A DNA stretch of 64,000 nt from Candidatus Endomicrobiellum trichonymphae (GTDB lineage: Bacteria; Elusimicrobiota; Endomicrobiia; Endomicrobiales; Endomicrobiaceae): the NCBI RefSeq assembly GCF_002355835.1, contig NZ_AP017459.1:744001-808000 (forward strand), in the 5' to 3' direction. Positions within the stretch are counted from its first letter, which is position 1. The number at the start of each line of letters is the position of its first letter. This document shows, in pieces, positions 38,123-47,184 of the stretch. The translations under genes were made by a program, and so were the position numbers. Under the pieces are notes generated by a model. The model saw only the letters and a program-made list of their open reading frames with translations, was not told the DNA's origin and ran no database searches.

Positions 38123-39202
38123 TTACGCTTTTTGATAACTGCCTAAACTCTTCACAAAAACACAGCTGCGTTTTAAACTCTCTATCGTCTTCACTATATT
38201 TTCATCCTCAACATGCCCTCTTAAATCAACAAAAAACATATACTCCCACGCTTTCTTCTTCGTAGGACGAGATTCTATCTTTGCTAAATTTACTCCATTC
38301 CTGTTAAAAATTCCCAGTATATTGCACAGCTCTCCTACTTTATCCTTTACTGTAAAAACCAAACTCGTCTTATCTTTCCCGCTCGCCTTTGTCAATATTT
38401 TCCCTATAACAAAAAATCTAGTGAAATTTTCCCTGCTGTCCTGTATCCCTTTATGCAATATATACAAATCATATATCTTCGCCGACGCCTCTCCTGCTAT
38501 CGCTGCCGCAAAATCTTCTTTCACCACTTTCTTCGCCGCTTCCGTCGTCGATGATACAGGTATCAATTCCGCTTCCGGATAATTCCTCAGCGTCCAATTC
38601 CTGCACTGCGCCAATGCATGCTCATGCGAATATATCCTCAATATCTTACTCTTCCTATCTTTTACTAGAAAACACTGCTCTATCTTCAAACTTATCTCCG
38701 CACATATTTTAAGCTCCGTCTCCACAAGCATATCTAGCGTCATATTCACCGAACCCTCATTCGAATTCTCTACCGGCACTACTCCAAAATCCACCCGTCC
38801 GCTCTCAACTTCTGTCAACACTTCCCTAGGACTTGTAACCGGAATAAAATATCCTGACGACCCGAAATTCTTTATCGCTGCCTGATGCGTAAACGTCGCC
38901 CACGGTCCTAAAAATGCTATCTTTGTCGGACTTTCCAAATTCCTACACGCACTTATTATTTCCGTATATATATTCTTCAGCGCTTCCTCCCCCAAAATAC
39001 TCTTAGATGAGATTACATTCTTCAGAACTTCTTTCTCCCTCGACGGCACATAAACCGCTCCCTCTCCTTCTTTATACCCTCTGCCCTTTGCTTTACCCAC
39101 TTCTAACGCAAGCTCCGCCCTTCTATTTATAAGTCTTGCTATTTCTTTATCAACTTTATCTATCCTCTTCCTTGCACTCTGTAATTGTATCTTTGACGCC
39201 AT
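38123..39202 (-). CDS. pheA: Bifunctional chorismate mutase / prephenate dehydratase
   Basis: Fusion enzyme of the phenylalanine branch, 359 aa. The AroQ chorismate mutase covers residues 1-90 (ARKRIDKVDKEIARLINRRA), the dehydratase follows with FLGPWATFTHQAA, VENSNEGSVNMTLDM and the TRFFVIG catalytic motif, and a C-terminal ACT domain (TSLVFTVKDKVGELCNILG with ESRPTKKKAWEY) senses phenylalanine. Its first 85 codons use AAG 6 times against AAA 5 times, and AGG 4 times, unlike the AAA-dominated neighbours. A G9 tract lies at the ribosome-site position just upstream of the ATG. Confidence 0.95.
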   Translation of the reverse strand: MASKIQLQSARKRIDKVDKEIARLINRRAELALEVGKAKGRGYKEGEGAVYVPSREKEVLKNVISSKSILGEEALKNIYTEIISACRNLESPTKIAFLGPWATFTHQAAIKNFGSSGYFIPVTSPREVLTEVESGRVDFGVVPVENSNEGSVNMTLDMLVETELKICAEISLKIEQCFLVKDRKSKILRIYSHEHALAQCRNWTLRNYPEAELIPVSSTTEAAKKVVKEDFAAAIAGEASAKIYDLYILHKGIQDSRENFTRFFVIGKILTKASGKDKTSLVFTVKDKVGELCNILGIFNRNGVNLAKIESRPTKKKAWEYMFFVDLRGHVEDENIVKTIESLKRSCVFVKSLGSYQKA

Positions 39203-39206
39203 TTAT

Positions 39207-39220
39207 CCCCCCCCCACCCC
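39207..39220. repeat. Poly-C tract (C9-A-C4) at the pheA ribosome site
   Basis: On the plus strand nine C, one A, then four C; on the minus strand this is G4-T-G9, ending 4 nt before the pheA ATG, and it replaces a normal Shine-Dalgarno. A nearly identical tract (C8-A-C3) lies at 39725-39736 on the other side of a decayed gene. Long G/C homopolymers are otherwise absent from this AT-rich window. Confidence 0.7.
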
Positions 39221-39293
39221 TTACCTCTTAAAATCTAACCCTTTTTCTATCCTTATCCTTATTTTCCCCTCTATAATATTTATATAAATATAT

Positions 39294-39738
39294 TTACCCC
39301 TCTTTATTCAAAATTATATGATCGCAGAGAGAATTCTTTGCGATCATCAGTTTCGTCTGTAAGAAAAAAACGATTTTTTCATTGATCCCAGATTTTTTTA
39401 ATTTGTTACAAATTATTTCCGACAGATTTAATCTGTTGCCGTTAAGTTTAACATTAAACCTTGCTTTCCATTTCGCAGCATAGTTTATAACAGCACAAGC
39501 AGATATGACGTCCGATATAAACTTTAATTTCCTCCGCTCTAACGTAGAATTCTCTTTGTAATATTTCAAGAGAACTTTCTATTATTCCCACCGAAAGACC
39601 TTTCCAGTCTATGTGAATTGCAGCTTTAAACTTCACACACCCGTAAAACATAAGCAAAAGAACGCAACTTGCTGTGAAAATCCCCAGAATTATCACTTTA
39701 TCTGCAGTAATCAACCCGACGTAGCCCCCCCCACCCAC
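39294..39738 (-). pseudogene. Decayed membrane-protein gene between two poly-C tracts
   Basis: A minus-strand frame beginning in the C8-A-C3 tract reads LITADKVIILGIFTASCVLL with a hydrophobic segment, then KAAIHIDWKGLSVGIIESSL. Protein-like sequence then shifts to a second, overlapping frame (ERRKLKFISDVISACAVINY and KWKARFNVKLNGNRL) that ends at 39294. The two frames overlap by about 115 bp and were probably one membrane-anchored protein now broken by a frameshift. No family is firmly recognised. Confidence 0.5.
39725..39736. repeat. Poly-C tract (C8-A-C3)
   Basis: Partner of the C9-A-C4 tract at 39207-39220, in the same orientation, at the 5' end of the decayed membrane-protein gene. From here to rnpB (39739-40211) I see no supported gene or RNA on either strand. 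Confidence 0.65.
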
Positions 39739-40211
39739 AAAAGTGTCTCTGTCGTAAGTACTAACAATTTTTATGTTACGATCTGTGCATAACAGCCTTG
39801 CCGGATTTAACTTTAAGGAAACAAAAAAAAAGATTTTCTTACACCTTAGTTCATATTATAGGCAGTCTTAGTAGTCGTAAAATGTTTATGCGGAAAACTT
39901 TTTTCTGATATAAACTCATTTTTAATTTATATGTCTGTCATAAACTGATTTTCTCTTAAAACAGCAGACTTCATATAAGGGCTTATCGGCAGTCCACCGT
40001 TGTAATTTACCTTTTAAACAATCCTGAAGCAAAACTCTTTACTGCATTCAAAACAACATTAGGCATCGGAATAGGACATCGGTAAAGAAAGCTCGATAGT
40101 CGGCAACCGAAATATATGAAGACTTTTTCTGCACAGTTGAAGTTCTCCGCAGCGTCCGCTTATGCTCTCTCGCGCTGCTCAATCAGAATTTTCAAGCTCT
40201 GCTCATTTTAG

Positions 40212-40614
40212 AAGCAAAGACGGATTATAAGCCGAATTCTGTCTTTTAAAAATAAACCTTAAAAGCGCAGTCATTTCTCTGCCGTTAAAATCACTTTTAA
40301 CGATCAAGCGACTATACTTCAATCTTGCTTTCCAGTAAGGATTTAGCCGTTTCACCTTCTGCATTGCTGCAAAAGCTTATCCTTTTTCCATGCTACTTTT
40401 CCCGCTTTCTCATTTGCGGGAAAACGTCTTCCTTGATAATAAGGATACTTTTTCCGTCTCCGGAAAAGGCGTCTCTGTTCGCACCTCTGCCCTTGCGGGC
40501 GACAGGTATTACCTGCTACCGTTTTCTGAAATAATGCCTATGCTTTTTTGCAGTTAAAGTTCGGACTTTCCTCTTCACAATAAATGTAAAGCGACTGCAT
40601 ATTCGTCTCTACTT
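40212..40614 (-). ncRNA. rnpB: RNase P RNA, bacterial type A
   Basis: Catalytic RNA that removes tRNA 5' leaders. The conserved 5' block GAGGAAAGTCCG lies at 40562-40573 and the 3' block ACAGAATTCGGCTTA at 40228-40242, both on the minus strand. CAGAGAAATGACTGC is also present. The ends pair as an 11-bp P1 helix (AAGTAGAGACG with CGTCTTTGCTT), giving a length of about 403 nt. Exact ends are inferred from P1. It lies just downstream of the zinc-ribbon protein gene. Confidence 0.92.
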
Positions 40615-40622
40615 AAATTATT

Positions 40623-41333
40623 TTATTTTTGCAACAATATTCTTGAACAATTATCACAGAATACAAGTTCATGACATTTGTACGCCTGATTTATCAACTG
40701 CGGTCTTAGCATCATTCCGCAACATTCACAGCTTTCATCGCCGATAAGACATATTACCTGTCCGTCACGACAATCGCGGAGCCTTTCATACTGCATCAAT
40801 ATAGTCCTATTGATTTTTAATTTATACTCTTCCCTTTCTTTTTCTACTGCAGTTGCTTCTTTTTCAAGCTTTTTTATAAAATTTTCAAATTTATTTATCT
40901 CGTTTTTTACTATTTTTTCAATTTTTTTTAATTCATCTTCTGCAGATTTGACAATAACAAATTCCTTCTCTATTTTATCCATAAACTCCAAAATCTCATT
41001 TTCAATAACGCTCTTATCACATTCCGCTTTTTCTATCTTTAAAAGCAACGCTTTATAAATATCATTTGACTTAACGGTGTTAAGTTCTAAAGAGTGTACG
41101 CTTATTGCTTTCTCTTTTGAGTCTAACGCCGATTCTTTTTCTTTCTTTAAAGAATTCAATTTGACAAATTTTTTCTTTTTTGTCTCTGTTTCCTTTTTTT
41201 TATATTCTAAACTTTTATTTTTCTCTTCCACTAAAGACAGAACTTTACCAATTTTTTTCCTTATATCAACTATTCTAATATCATAGTTCTGCAATTCATA
41301 TAACAATTCAAGCTCCGATCTTAAATTATCCAT
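40623..41333 (-). CDS. Coiled-coil protein with C-terminal C4 zinc ribbon
   Basis: A 236-residue protein. Residues 1-185 form a long Lys/Glu-rich coiled coil, and the C-terminus carries a C4 zinc ribbon, with cysteines in DESCECCGMMLRPQ and FCDNCSRIL. This is the DUF164/zf-RING_7 family, found beside rnpB or the GTP cyclohydrolase-like gene in many bacteria. The function is unknown; nucleic-acid binding is suspected from the ribbon. It ends 9 bp before rnpB. Confidence 0.85.
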   Translation of the reverse strand: MDNLRSELELLYELQNYDIRIVDIRKKIGKVLSLVEEKNKSLEYKKKETETKKKKFVKLNSLKKEKESALDSKEKAISVHSLELNTVKSNDIYKALLLKIEKAECDKSVIENEILEFMDKIEKEFVIVKSAEDELKKIEKIVKNEINKFENFIKKLEKEATAVEKEREEYKLKINRTILMQYERLRDCRDGQVICLIGDESCECCGMMLRPQLINQAYKCHELVFCDNCSRILLQK

Positions 41334-41505
41334 TTATTTCTCTCCATACCCCGGGTCGTCATCTCTTTGGCAACGTAAAACTTGCCCTTAACACACCACC
41401 ATTCCTCAATAAAAGTGACGACAGCATACGGTCTCTGATACTTCGCCGCAGTCAACGGCAGCATAAACCGACCTGTCACGAGCCCGCTTACACAAAAATA
41501 CATAA

Positions 41506-41577
41506 TGTGTAGTGCAGGGTTCGAACCTGCCACCACTCGCGTGTGAAACGAGTGCTCTTCCACTGAGCTAACTACCC
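41506..41577 (-). tRNA. tRNA-Val (CAC), with acceptor-stem mismatch
   Basis: The minus strand folds with acceptor GGGTAGT/ACTACAC, D stem GCTC/GAGC, anticodon stem CTCGT/GCGAG, loop TTCACAC (anticodon CAC), T stem GCAGG/CCTGC and discriminator A. Position 2-71 is G-A, a mismatch, where ACTACCC would be expected. The anticodon stem also closes with a T-G pair. CCA is not encoded. It may be functional but slightly eroded. Confidence 0.85.
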
Positions 41578-41650
41578 CCATAACTACAATTATTATAGCA
41601 AATAAAAAACCCTTGATTTCTCAAGAGTTCGTCATAATTTCCGCTATAAC

Positions 41651-41724
41651 TGGGCCTGGTAGGACTTGAACCTACGACCATTCGATTATGAGTCGAGTGC
41701 TCTAACCAACTGAGCTACAGGCCC
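41651..41724 (-). tRNA. tRNA with CAT anticodon (Ile2 or elongator Met)
   Basis: The minus strand folds with acceptor GGGCCTG/CAGGCCC (preceded by C at the 3' side), D stem GCTC/GAGC, anticodon loop CTCATAA (anticodon CAT), T stem GTAGG/CCTAC and discriminator A. The first anticodon-stem pair is C-A. The GGTTCAAGTCC T arm and D arm resemble tRNA-Ile(CAT), which needs lysidine modification, but an elongator tRNA-Met cannot be excluded. It lacks initiator features. Confidence 0.85.
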
Positions 41725-41831
41725 GCTTTACATATCAACCCATACATTTAAAAATTGTACTCAAAAAATTATATTAAGTCAAACAAAAGAGATTTTTCTA
41801 CCCGAAAGTATATTGTATACGTTGTAAAAAA

Positions 41832-43724
41832 TTATTTTATACTGTCAAGCCACTCTTTTGCGCTGCTTTCGGTTGCCATTCTCCAGTCACCGCGCGGTGA
41901 AAGAGATATTGTTCCAATTTTTATCCCATCGGGAACACAGTTGCGCTTAAACTGACTTGCAAAAAAACGTTCGATAAAAACTCTCAGATATTTTTTTATT
42001 TCTTCTATGTCATATTTCCCTTTAAAGGCTTTTAGAGCAAGCATAAGTGTTTTATCCGGTTTCTGCCCAAAACGCACGGTATAATACAAAAAAAAATCGT
42101 GAAGTTCATAAGGTCCTATTATGTCTTCAGTTTTTTGCGAAATTTTACCATTATCCGACGGAAGAAGTTCCGGACTTATTTCCGTATTTAAAATAGAAAG
42201 CAGAGCTTTTTTATATTTTACGACCCTTTCGGATTCATAAGAGACAAGATGTTTAACAAGGGTCTTGGGAACCGATGAATTCACAGCGTACATGGACATA
42301 TGATCGCCATTATAAGTGCACCAGCCAAGCGCATTTTCAGACAAATCGCCCGTACCTATAACCAAACCTTCTTCGGCGTTTGCTATGTCCATCAAAATCT
42401 GCGTGCGTTCCCGAGCTTGCGCATTTTCATACACGGTATCTTCTTTGCCACTGTGTTTTATATCCGTAAGATGTTTTCTAACAATATCCGTAATTGGAAT
42501 TTTTCTAATTTGTATTCCAAGAGCTTCTGCAAGTTCCGATACGCTTTCTACGGTTTTTAAGCTTGTGCCAGGTCCCGGCATAGTAACGGCTATAATATCT
42601 TTTTTACTCCTGCCTAAAATTTCATAGCTTCTCACTACAGCTAAAAGAGCAAGGCAGGAATCAAGTCCGCCGGAGATCCCCAACACCGCATTACTCCCCG
42701 TAAATTTTAACCTTTCCGCAAGCGCTCTTGACTGCATTTGAAGTATGAGTTCCGCACGGGAAGATACAGATTTTAAATCCTCCGGAACAAATGGCAGCTG
42801 CGAAATGTGGCGCATAAGTTCCGTATCTGTTTCATCAAAATTAAATTCCACCGTGCGGTATCCGCTTGAATTATATGATTCAAAAACGTTAAGCCTGCGG
42901 CGTTCGTAAGCAAGTCTTTGTGTATCTATTTCGCATAATGTAAGCCCGCTTTCAAAAAGTCCGCCCTCCGCAAGGATTTCTCCGCTCTCGGCTATAATGC
43001 GAAACCCTGAAAAAATTATATCGCTTACCGATTCGCCGCTTCCCGCAGAAGCATAAACATAACCTGCCGATAAACGACCGCTCTGTGACTTTATAAGAGT
43101 TTTTCTGTAATCGACTTTACCGATGAGTTCGTTGGAGGCGGAAAGGTTTACTATAACCGAAGCCCCCGCCTGCACATGTCGGTTAGAAGGCGGCGAAATT
43201 ATAAACATATCCTCACATATTTCAGCGGCAATTTTGACAGTGTCGTTATTCTTTGCCGCAAAAATTATGTCCGTTCCGAAAGGTGCGGTCTGTCTGCATA
43301 ATTTAATTGACCCTGAAATATCTCTGCCCGAAACAAAATGACGAAGTTCATAGAATTCAGAATACGACGGCAACGCAGTTTTAGGCACAACACCCAAAAC
43401 TTTTCCATTCTGGAAAGCAACAGCGCATGAGTAAAGTTTTCCTTCGTTCCATATAGGGGAACCTACAAAAACAAGAGCTTTTTTCCCGACAGTGGTTTTA
43501 CAAACCATATTTAGAGCATCGCTTGCAGAATGCATAAGCACGTCAGATAAAAATAATTCCCCACACGTATACCCTGTCACGCATAGTTCTGGAAAAACTA
43601 AAAGTTCGACGCCGCAAGTATTCGCTTGCTCTATCAACTTTATTATTTCCGCGACATTTACTGAAGGATTCGCCACACTTATATGCGGCGTCGCTGCTGC
43701 AGTTTTAATAAACCCGTATTTCAT
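41832..43724 (-). CDS. nadE: NAD+ synthase, glutamine-hydrolysing
   Basis: Two-domain enzyme. The N-terminal nitrilase-like glutaminase (residues 1-280) has the Glu of LLVFPELCVTGYTCG, a Lys in VVPKTALPSY and the nucleophile Cys in AAEICEDMF. The C-terminal ATP-pyrophosphatase has the P-loop LGISGGLDSCLALL and GTGDLSENALGWCTYNGDH. Length 630 aa is typical. The frame reaches 43748; the ATG at 43724 has GAGAGGG upstream and the usual N-terminus (MKYGFIKTAAATP). Codons look more GC-rich than those of the neighbours. Confidence 0.94.
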   Translation of the reverse strand: MKYGFIKTAAATPHISVANPSVNVAEIIKLIEQANTCGVELLVFPELCVTGYTCGELFLSDVLMHSASDALNMVCKTTVGKKALVFVGSPIWNEGKLYSCAVAFQNGKVLGVVPKTALPSYSEFYELRHFVSGRDISGSIKLCRQTAPFGTDIIFAAKNNDTVKIAAEICEDMFIISPPSNRHVQAGASVIVNLSASNELIGKVDYRKTLIKSQSGRLSAGYVYASAGSGESVSDIIFSGFRIIAESGEILAEGGLFESGLTLCEIDTQRLAYERRRLNVFESYNSSGYRTVEFNFDETDTELMRHISQLPFVPEDLKSVSSRAELILQMQSRALAERLKFTGSNAVLGISGGLDSCLALLAVVRSYEILGRSKKDIIAVTMPGPGTSLKTVESVSELAEALGIQIRKIPITDIVRKHLTDIKHSGKEDTVYENAQARERTQILMDIANAEEGLVIGTGDLSENALGWCTYNGDHMSMYAVNSSVPKTLVKHLVSYESERVVKYKKALLSILNTEISPELLPSDNGKISQKTEDIIGPYELHDFFLYYTVRFGQKPDKTLMLALKAFKGKYDIEEIKKYLRVFIERFFASQFKRNCVPDGIKIGTISLSPRGDWRMATESSAKEWLDSIK

Positions 43725-43839
43725 TATTTCCCTCTCTGCCGCACTCACACATCACCGCCGTGTTTTATTAAAATCAAGCTCAAAACCAAGTTTGTTCATA
43801 ACAATATCTCTTAATCCGGGAACCGCAACAACTTTTCTA

Positions 43840-45825
43840 TTATATTAAATCCGAAGGCATAACTTCTATGCCTATAAAAGTCCCCGACGACTGCTTGAAA
43901 GTTTCAAGCAATCCTGCAAGTTTTAATATATTTTCTCTGCCGCCTTTAATTATTATATGTTGTCTGTAAACATTGTTAAGCTTTGCGATATATGCCGGCA
44001 CAGGGCCTAAAAGCTTTAATCCCAGCTTATAACTTTTAATTGAATTTTCAAGGAGAGAAAAAAGTTTTTCAGAATCGTCATCAGCTTTTTTTTCTTCTTT
44101 ATTTCTTATTGAAATTTTTGCCACGTCGCAGTAAGGAGGATAAAATAACTTTTTTCTCTCCTCTATTTCAGTTTTATAAAAAGATACAAAATCATGATTT
44201 TTTGCATACTCTATTGCGTAATGCTGTGGGTGATTTGTCTGAACTATTACGCTGCCTCTCATATCTCTTCTGCCGCTGCGTCCCGCAACCTGCGTAATAA
44301 GCTGAAAAGTTTTTTCAACTGACTTAAAACCAGGAAGATATAAAGATGTATCTGCATTTACGACACATGCCAAACTCACTCTCGGAAAATCAAATCCTTT
44401 TGCTATCATCTGCGTCCCTATCAATATATCGTATTCCTCATTTTTTATGCCTCTGTAGACTTTCTCATAATTTTCTTCTGAAGACGCAGTATCTCTGTCA
44501 AGTCTGAAAATTTTTGCGGTTTTGAAAAGTTTTTTCAACTCGTCTTCAACTTTTTGAGTTCCCGCACCAAAAACAGCTATGTCTCTGCTTTTACACACAG
44601 AACATGCCACAGGCAGATTTTTTGTTAAGCCGCAGTAATGGCATTTTAAAAGCTCCGGATTCCTGTGAAAAACCATTGAAACGGAACATTTGGAACACTG
44701 GTAAACGATGCCACATTTTCTGCACATAATCGTCGGAGAGTATCCCCTGCGATTTAAAAAAACAATTATCTGCTCTTTTCTCGCCAAAGCTTTTGACATC
44801 GCTTCTATTGTCTCCGGAAGAAGCAGTCCCGCTTTAAATATTCTGTCTCTTAACGTTAAAACTTTTACCTCAGGTAATTCTTTTTTACATATCCGTTCGT
44901 TTAATTCTATTAAATTCAGTCTGTTTTCCAGCGCGTCTTTATAACTTTCAAGAGATGGAGTCGCCGAGCCTAAAACCACGACCGCATTGTGATATACGCC
45001 GCGCCTTTTTGCAATTTCTCTGGTATCATAAGACGGTTTTTGCTCCTGCTTATACGTATGCTCGTGTTCTTCGTCGACAATTATCAGCCCTAAATTTTTA
45101 AACGGAGCAAATACTGCAGATCTTGCGCCTATCATTATTTTTATACTGCCATTTTTCGCTTTTGAAAACAGACTGTATTTCTCGATGTTGCTTATGCCAC
45201 TGTGCCAGACACCAATACTTGCGCCGAATCTTTTTGTCATAATATCCACAAATTGAATCGCAAGAGAAATTTCAGGAATAAGCATTATGGCACTTCTGTT
45301 TTGTTTTAAAACGTACTCTACAGCTTTTATATATACTTCCGTTTTTCCCGAAGCTGTAACTCCGTAAAGAAGAAAAGCATTATAAACTTTTTTCCCCAAA
45401 CTTTCATTTATTAAATTAACGGCGTTTGACTGCTGAGCGTTTAAGATATGTCTTTCATATATTTTTTTTTCATATTTATTTCTATTTTTCGGAATTCTTT
45501 TCGGAGGTTTCATTGAAACAGGAATTATCGACGCAAGCGCTTCGCCCAGAGAACAGACATAATTTTTTGAAATATAGTCCGCAATCTCCATTGTTTCTCC
45601 GGTTATAAGAGGGTCATCGTCAATAATTTTAATAATTCTTTTTAATTTTAAACCGCTGTCGCTTTCAACATTCCGACAAGATATTGCATAAGCTGTTAAA
45701 ATTCTTTTGCCAAACTGAACTTTAACTCTTTTTCCGACTATGCTTTCGGGATTCATATTCTCAGGAGGCAGATAGTAAAAGATTTTATTTAAAGGAACAG
45801 GCAAAACTGACTCTAAAACTATCAT
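43840..45825 (-). CDS. priA: Primosomal protein N', PriA helicase
   Basis: Superfamily 2 3'-5' helicase that restarts stalled replication forks. The N-terminal DNA-binding domain is followed by Walker A GVTASGKTEVYI (near residue 155), DEEH (IIVDEEHEHTYKQEQKPSY), GSATPSLES, and the zinc cysteines (CRKCGIVYQCSKC, CHYC, CSVC) around residues 370-415. Then come IGTQMIAKGFDFP and QVAGRSGR. Length 661 aa is slightly short but complete. It overlaps the uracil-DNA glycosylase gene by 4 bp (ATGA). Confidence 0.95.
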   Translation of the reverse strand: MIVLESVLPVPLNKIFYYLPPENMNPESIVGKRVKVQFGKRILTAYAISCRNVESDSGLKLKRIIKIIDDDPLITGETMEIADYISKNYVCSLGEALASIIPVSMKPPKRIPKNRNKYEKKIYERHILNAQQSNAVNLINESLGKKVYNAFLLYGVTASGKTEVYIKAVEYVLKQNRSAIMLIPEISLAIQFVDIMTKRFGASIGVWHSGISNIEKYSLFSKAKNGSIKIMIGARSAVFAPFKNLGLIIVDEEHEHTYKQEQKPSYDTREIAKRRGVYHNAVVVLGSATPSLESYKDALENRLNLIELNERICKKELPEVKVLTLRDRIFKAGLLLPETIEAMSKALARKEQIIVFLNRRGYSPTIMCRKCGIVYQCSKCSVSMVFHRNPELLKCHYCGLTKNLPVACSVCKSRDIAVFGAGTQKVEDELKKLFKTAKIFRLDRDTASSEENYEKVYRGIKNEEYDILIGTQMIAKGFDFPRVSLACVVNADTSLYLPGFKSVEKTFQLITQVAGRSGRRDMRGSVIVQTNHPQHYAIEYAKNHDFVSFYKTEIEERKKLFYPPYCDVAKISIRNKEEKKADDDSEKLFSLLENSIKSYKLGLKLLGPVPAYIAKLNNVYRQHIIIKGGRENILKLAGLLETFKQSSGTFIGIEVMPSDLI

Positions 45826-46583
45826 ATTTCACCTGTATCTAAATAATGCATAACTTTTTTCATATCTTCCCAGACAAATTTTTTTAAGTTCTGGTTCCTG
45901 AGAAGAGCAGCAGGATGAAATGTAGGTATAAGTTTTATGCCTTTATATTCTCTTACGCTGCCTCTTATCCTGCTGATGGATTCTATGCTGTTTAAAAGTC
46001 CTTTTGTGGAAGACGCTCCTAAAGTCACAATGATTTTAGGTTTAATAATTTCAAGCTGCATATCCAAATAAGGTCTGCATATTTCCATTTCTTCAAGTGT
46101 CGGAGGTCTGTCATTTGAACGTTTTTCAGGATTAGACGGATCAATCATAGCGTGACATTTAACTATATTTGCAATATACACGCTTTCTCTTGCCTGGCCC
46201 ATCGCTTCAATGATTTTCGTCAAAAGCTGTCCGGCCCTTCCTACGAAAGGTTTTCCTATATGATCTTCGTCATATCCAGGACCTTCGCCGACAAACACCA
46301 AATCGGCATCCGGGGACCCGCATCCGAAAACCGCATTTAAACGTTTTTCCCCTAAAGGACATTTTTTACAAAAACTAACTTTTTCTCTAAGCTCTCCAAG
46401 TTCTTCTCCGGAACTGGAAATTTCTGCATAAAAAGCCTGTCGTCCGGTTTTTGGAAAAACAGCTTTGCCGCATGAAACATTAGCAGACGAAGTCTTATAA
46501 ACCTCATTTTCCCCCCAATTTTTATATTCTTCAAGAGATTTTCTTGCTAGATTCAATATTTTTAAACATTCTGATTGTTTCAT
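45822..46583 (-). CDS. Uracil-DNA glycosylase, family 4 (iron-sulfur)
   Basis: Removes uracil from DNA. An N-terminal extension of about 70 residues is followed by the cluster cysteines of CKKC and the KCHAM and EICRPYLD positions, the motif VFVGEGPGYDEDHIGKPFVGRAG, the NIVKC block and the late IPTFHPAALLRN motif. Family 4 enzymes carry a [4Fe-4S] cluster. The 253-residue frame overlaps the 3' end of coaB by about 50 bp because no later in-frame ATG is near. It sits between coaB and priA, with an ATGA overlap to priA. Confidence 0.9.
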   Translation of the reverse strand: MKQSECLKILNLARKSLEEYKNWGENEVYKTSSANVSCGKAVFPKTGRQAFYAEISSSGEELGELREKVSFCKKCPLGEKRLNAVFGCGSPDADLVFVGEGPGYDEDHIGKPFVGRAGQLLTKIIEAMGQARESVYIANIVKCHAMIDPSNPEKRSNDRPPTLEEMEICRPYLDMQLEIIKPKIIVTLGASSTKGLLNSIESISRIRGSVREYKGIKLIPTFHPAALLRNQNLKKFVWEDMKKVMHYLDTGEI

Positions 46584-47184
46584 CTATAATCTTTTCCGCA
46601 ATGATTTTTTTATTTTTATTCTTCATCTCCAAAACACCGTCCGCATCTATGATATACATCGTAGCCCTATCTGAACCAAACGATTCTTTGCCATTTGCAG
46701 TTATCAAATCAAGTTTTTTATTTTTCAGTTTCAATCTGGCGTTGCCTATCAAATTTTCAGTTTCAAGCGCAAATCCTGCAACAATCTGATTTTTTTTATT
46801 TTTGCCACAATATCCAATAATATCGATATTTCGTTTAAGTTTTATCAACATTCCCAAACTGTCTTTTTTAATTTTACACTTACAAGTTTTAACCGGACAA
46901 TAATCCGCAATAGCTGCCACGCTTATTATGATATTGGCTTTTTTAAAATTCGATTTTGCTTCTTTAAACATCTCCAAAGCTGTCGTAACTTTTATAAGTT
47001 TTACATTCGTCGGAAATATGCTTGACGGACCCGAAATAAAGATAACACCGCATTCTCTTTTTAAAGCGGCTTGAGCAAGAGCATTGCCCATTTTTCCAGA
47101 TGATTCGTTGCTTATAAATCTCACGGGATCAATATATTCTTTTGTAGGTCCCGACAAAATAAGAAATGTAAGTTTTTTTGACAT
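46531..47184 (-). CDS. coaB: Phosphopantothenate-cysteine ligase domain protein
   Basis: Second half of what is usually the bifunctional CoaBC. Recognised by LILSGPTKEYIDPVRFISNESS, VAAIADYCPV, KIKKDSLGMLIKLKRNIDII and GFALETENL. It joins cysteine to phosphopantothenate, the second step of CoA synthesis from pantothenate. Here it is a separate 217-residue gene; the ATG at 47184 overlaps the coaC stop (TGATG). The separation occurs exactly at the domain boundary, and both halves look complete. Confidence 0.92.
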   Translation of the reverse strand: MSKKLTFLILSGPTKEYIDPVRFISNESSGKMGNALAQAALKRECGVIFISGPSSIFPTNVKLIKVTTALEMFKEAKSNFKKANIIISVAAIADYCPVKTCKCKIKKDSLGMLIKLKRNIDIIGYCGKNKKNQIVAGFALETENLIGNARLKLKNKKLDLITANGKESFGSDRATMYIIDADGVLEMKNKNKKIIAEKIIDETIRMFKNIESSKKIS

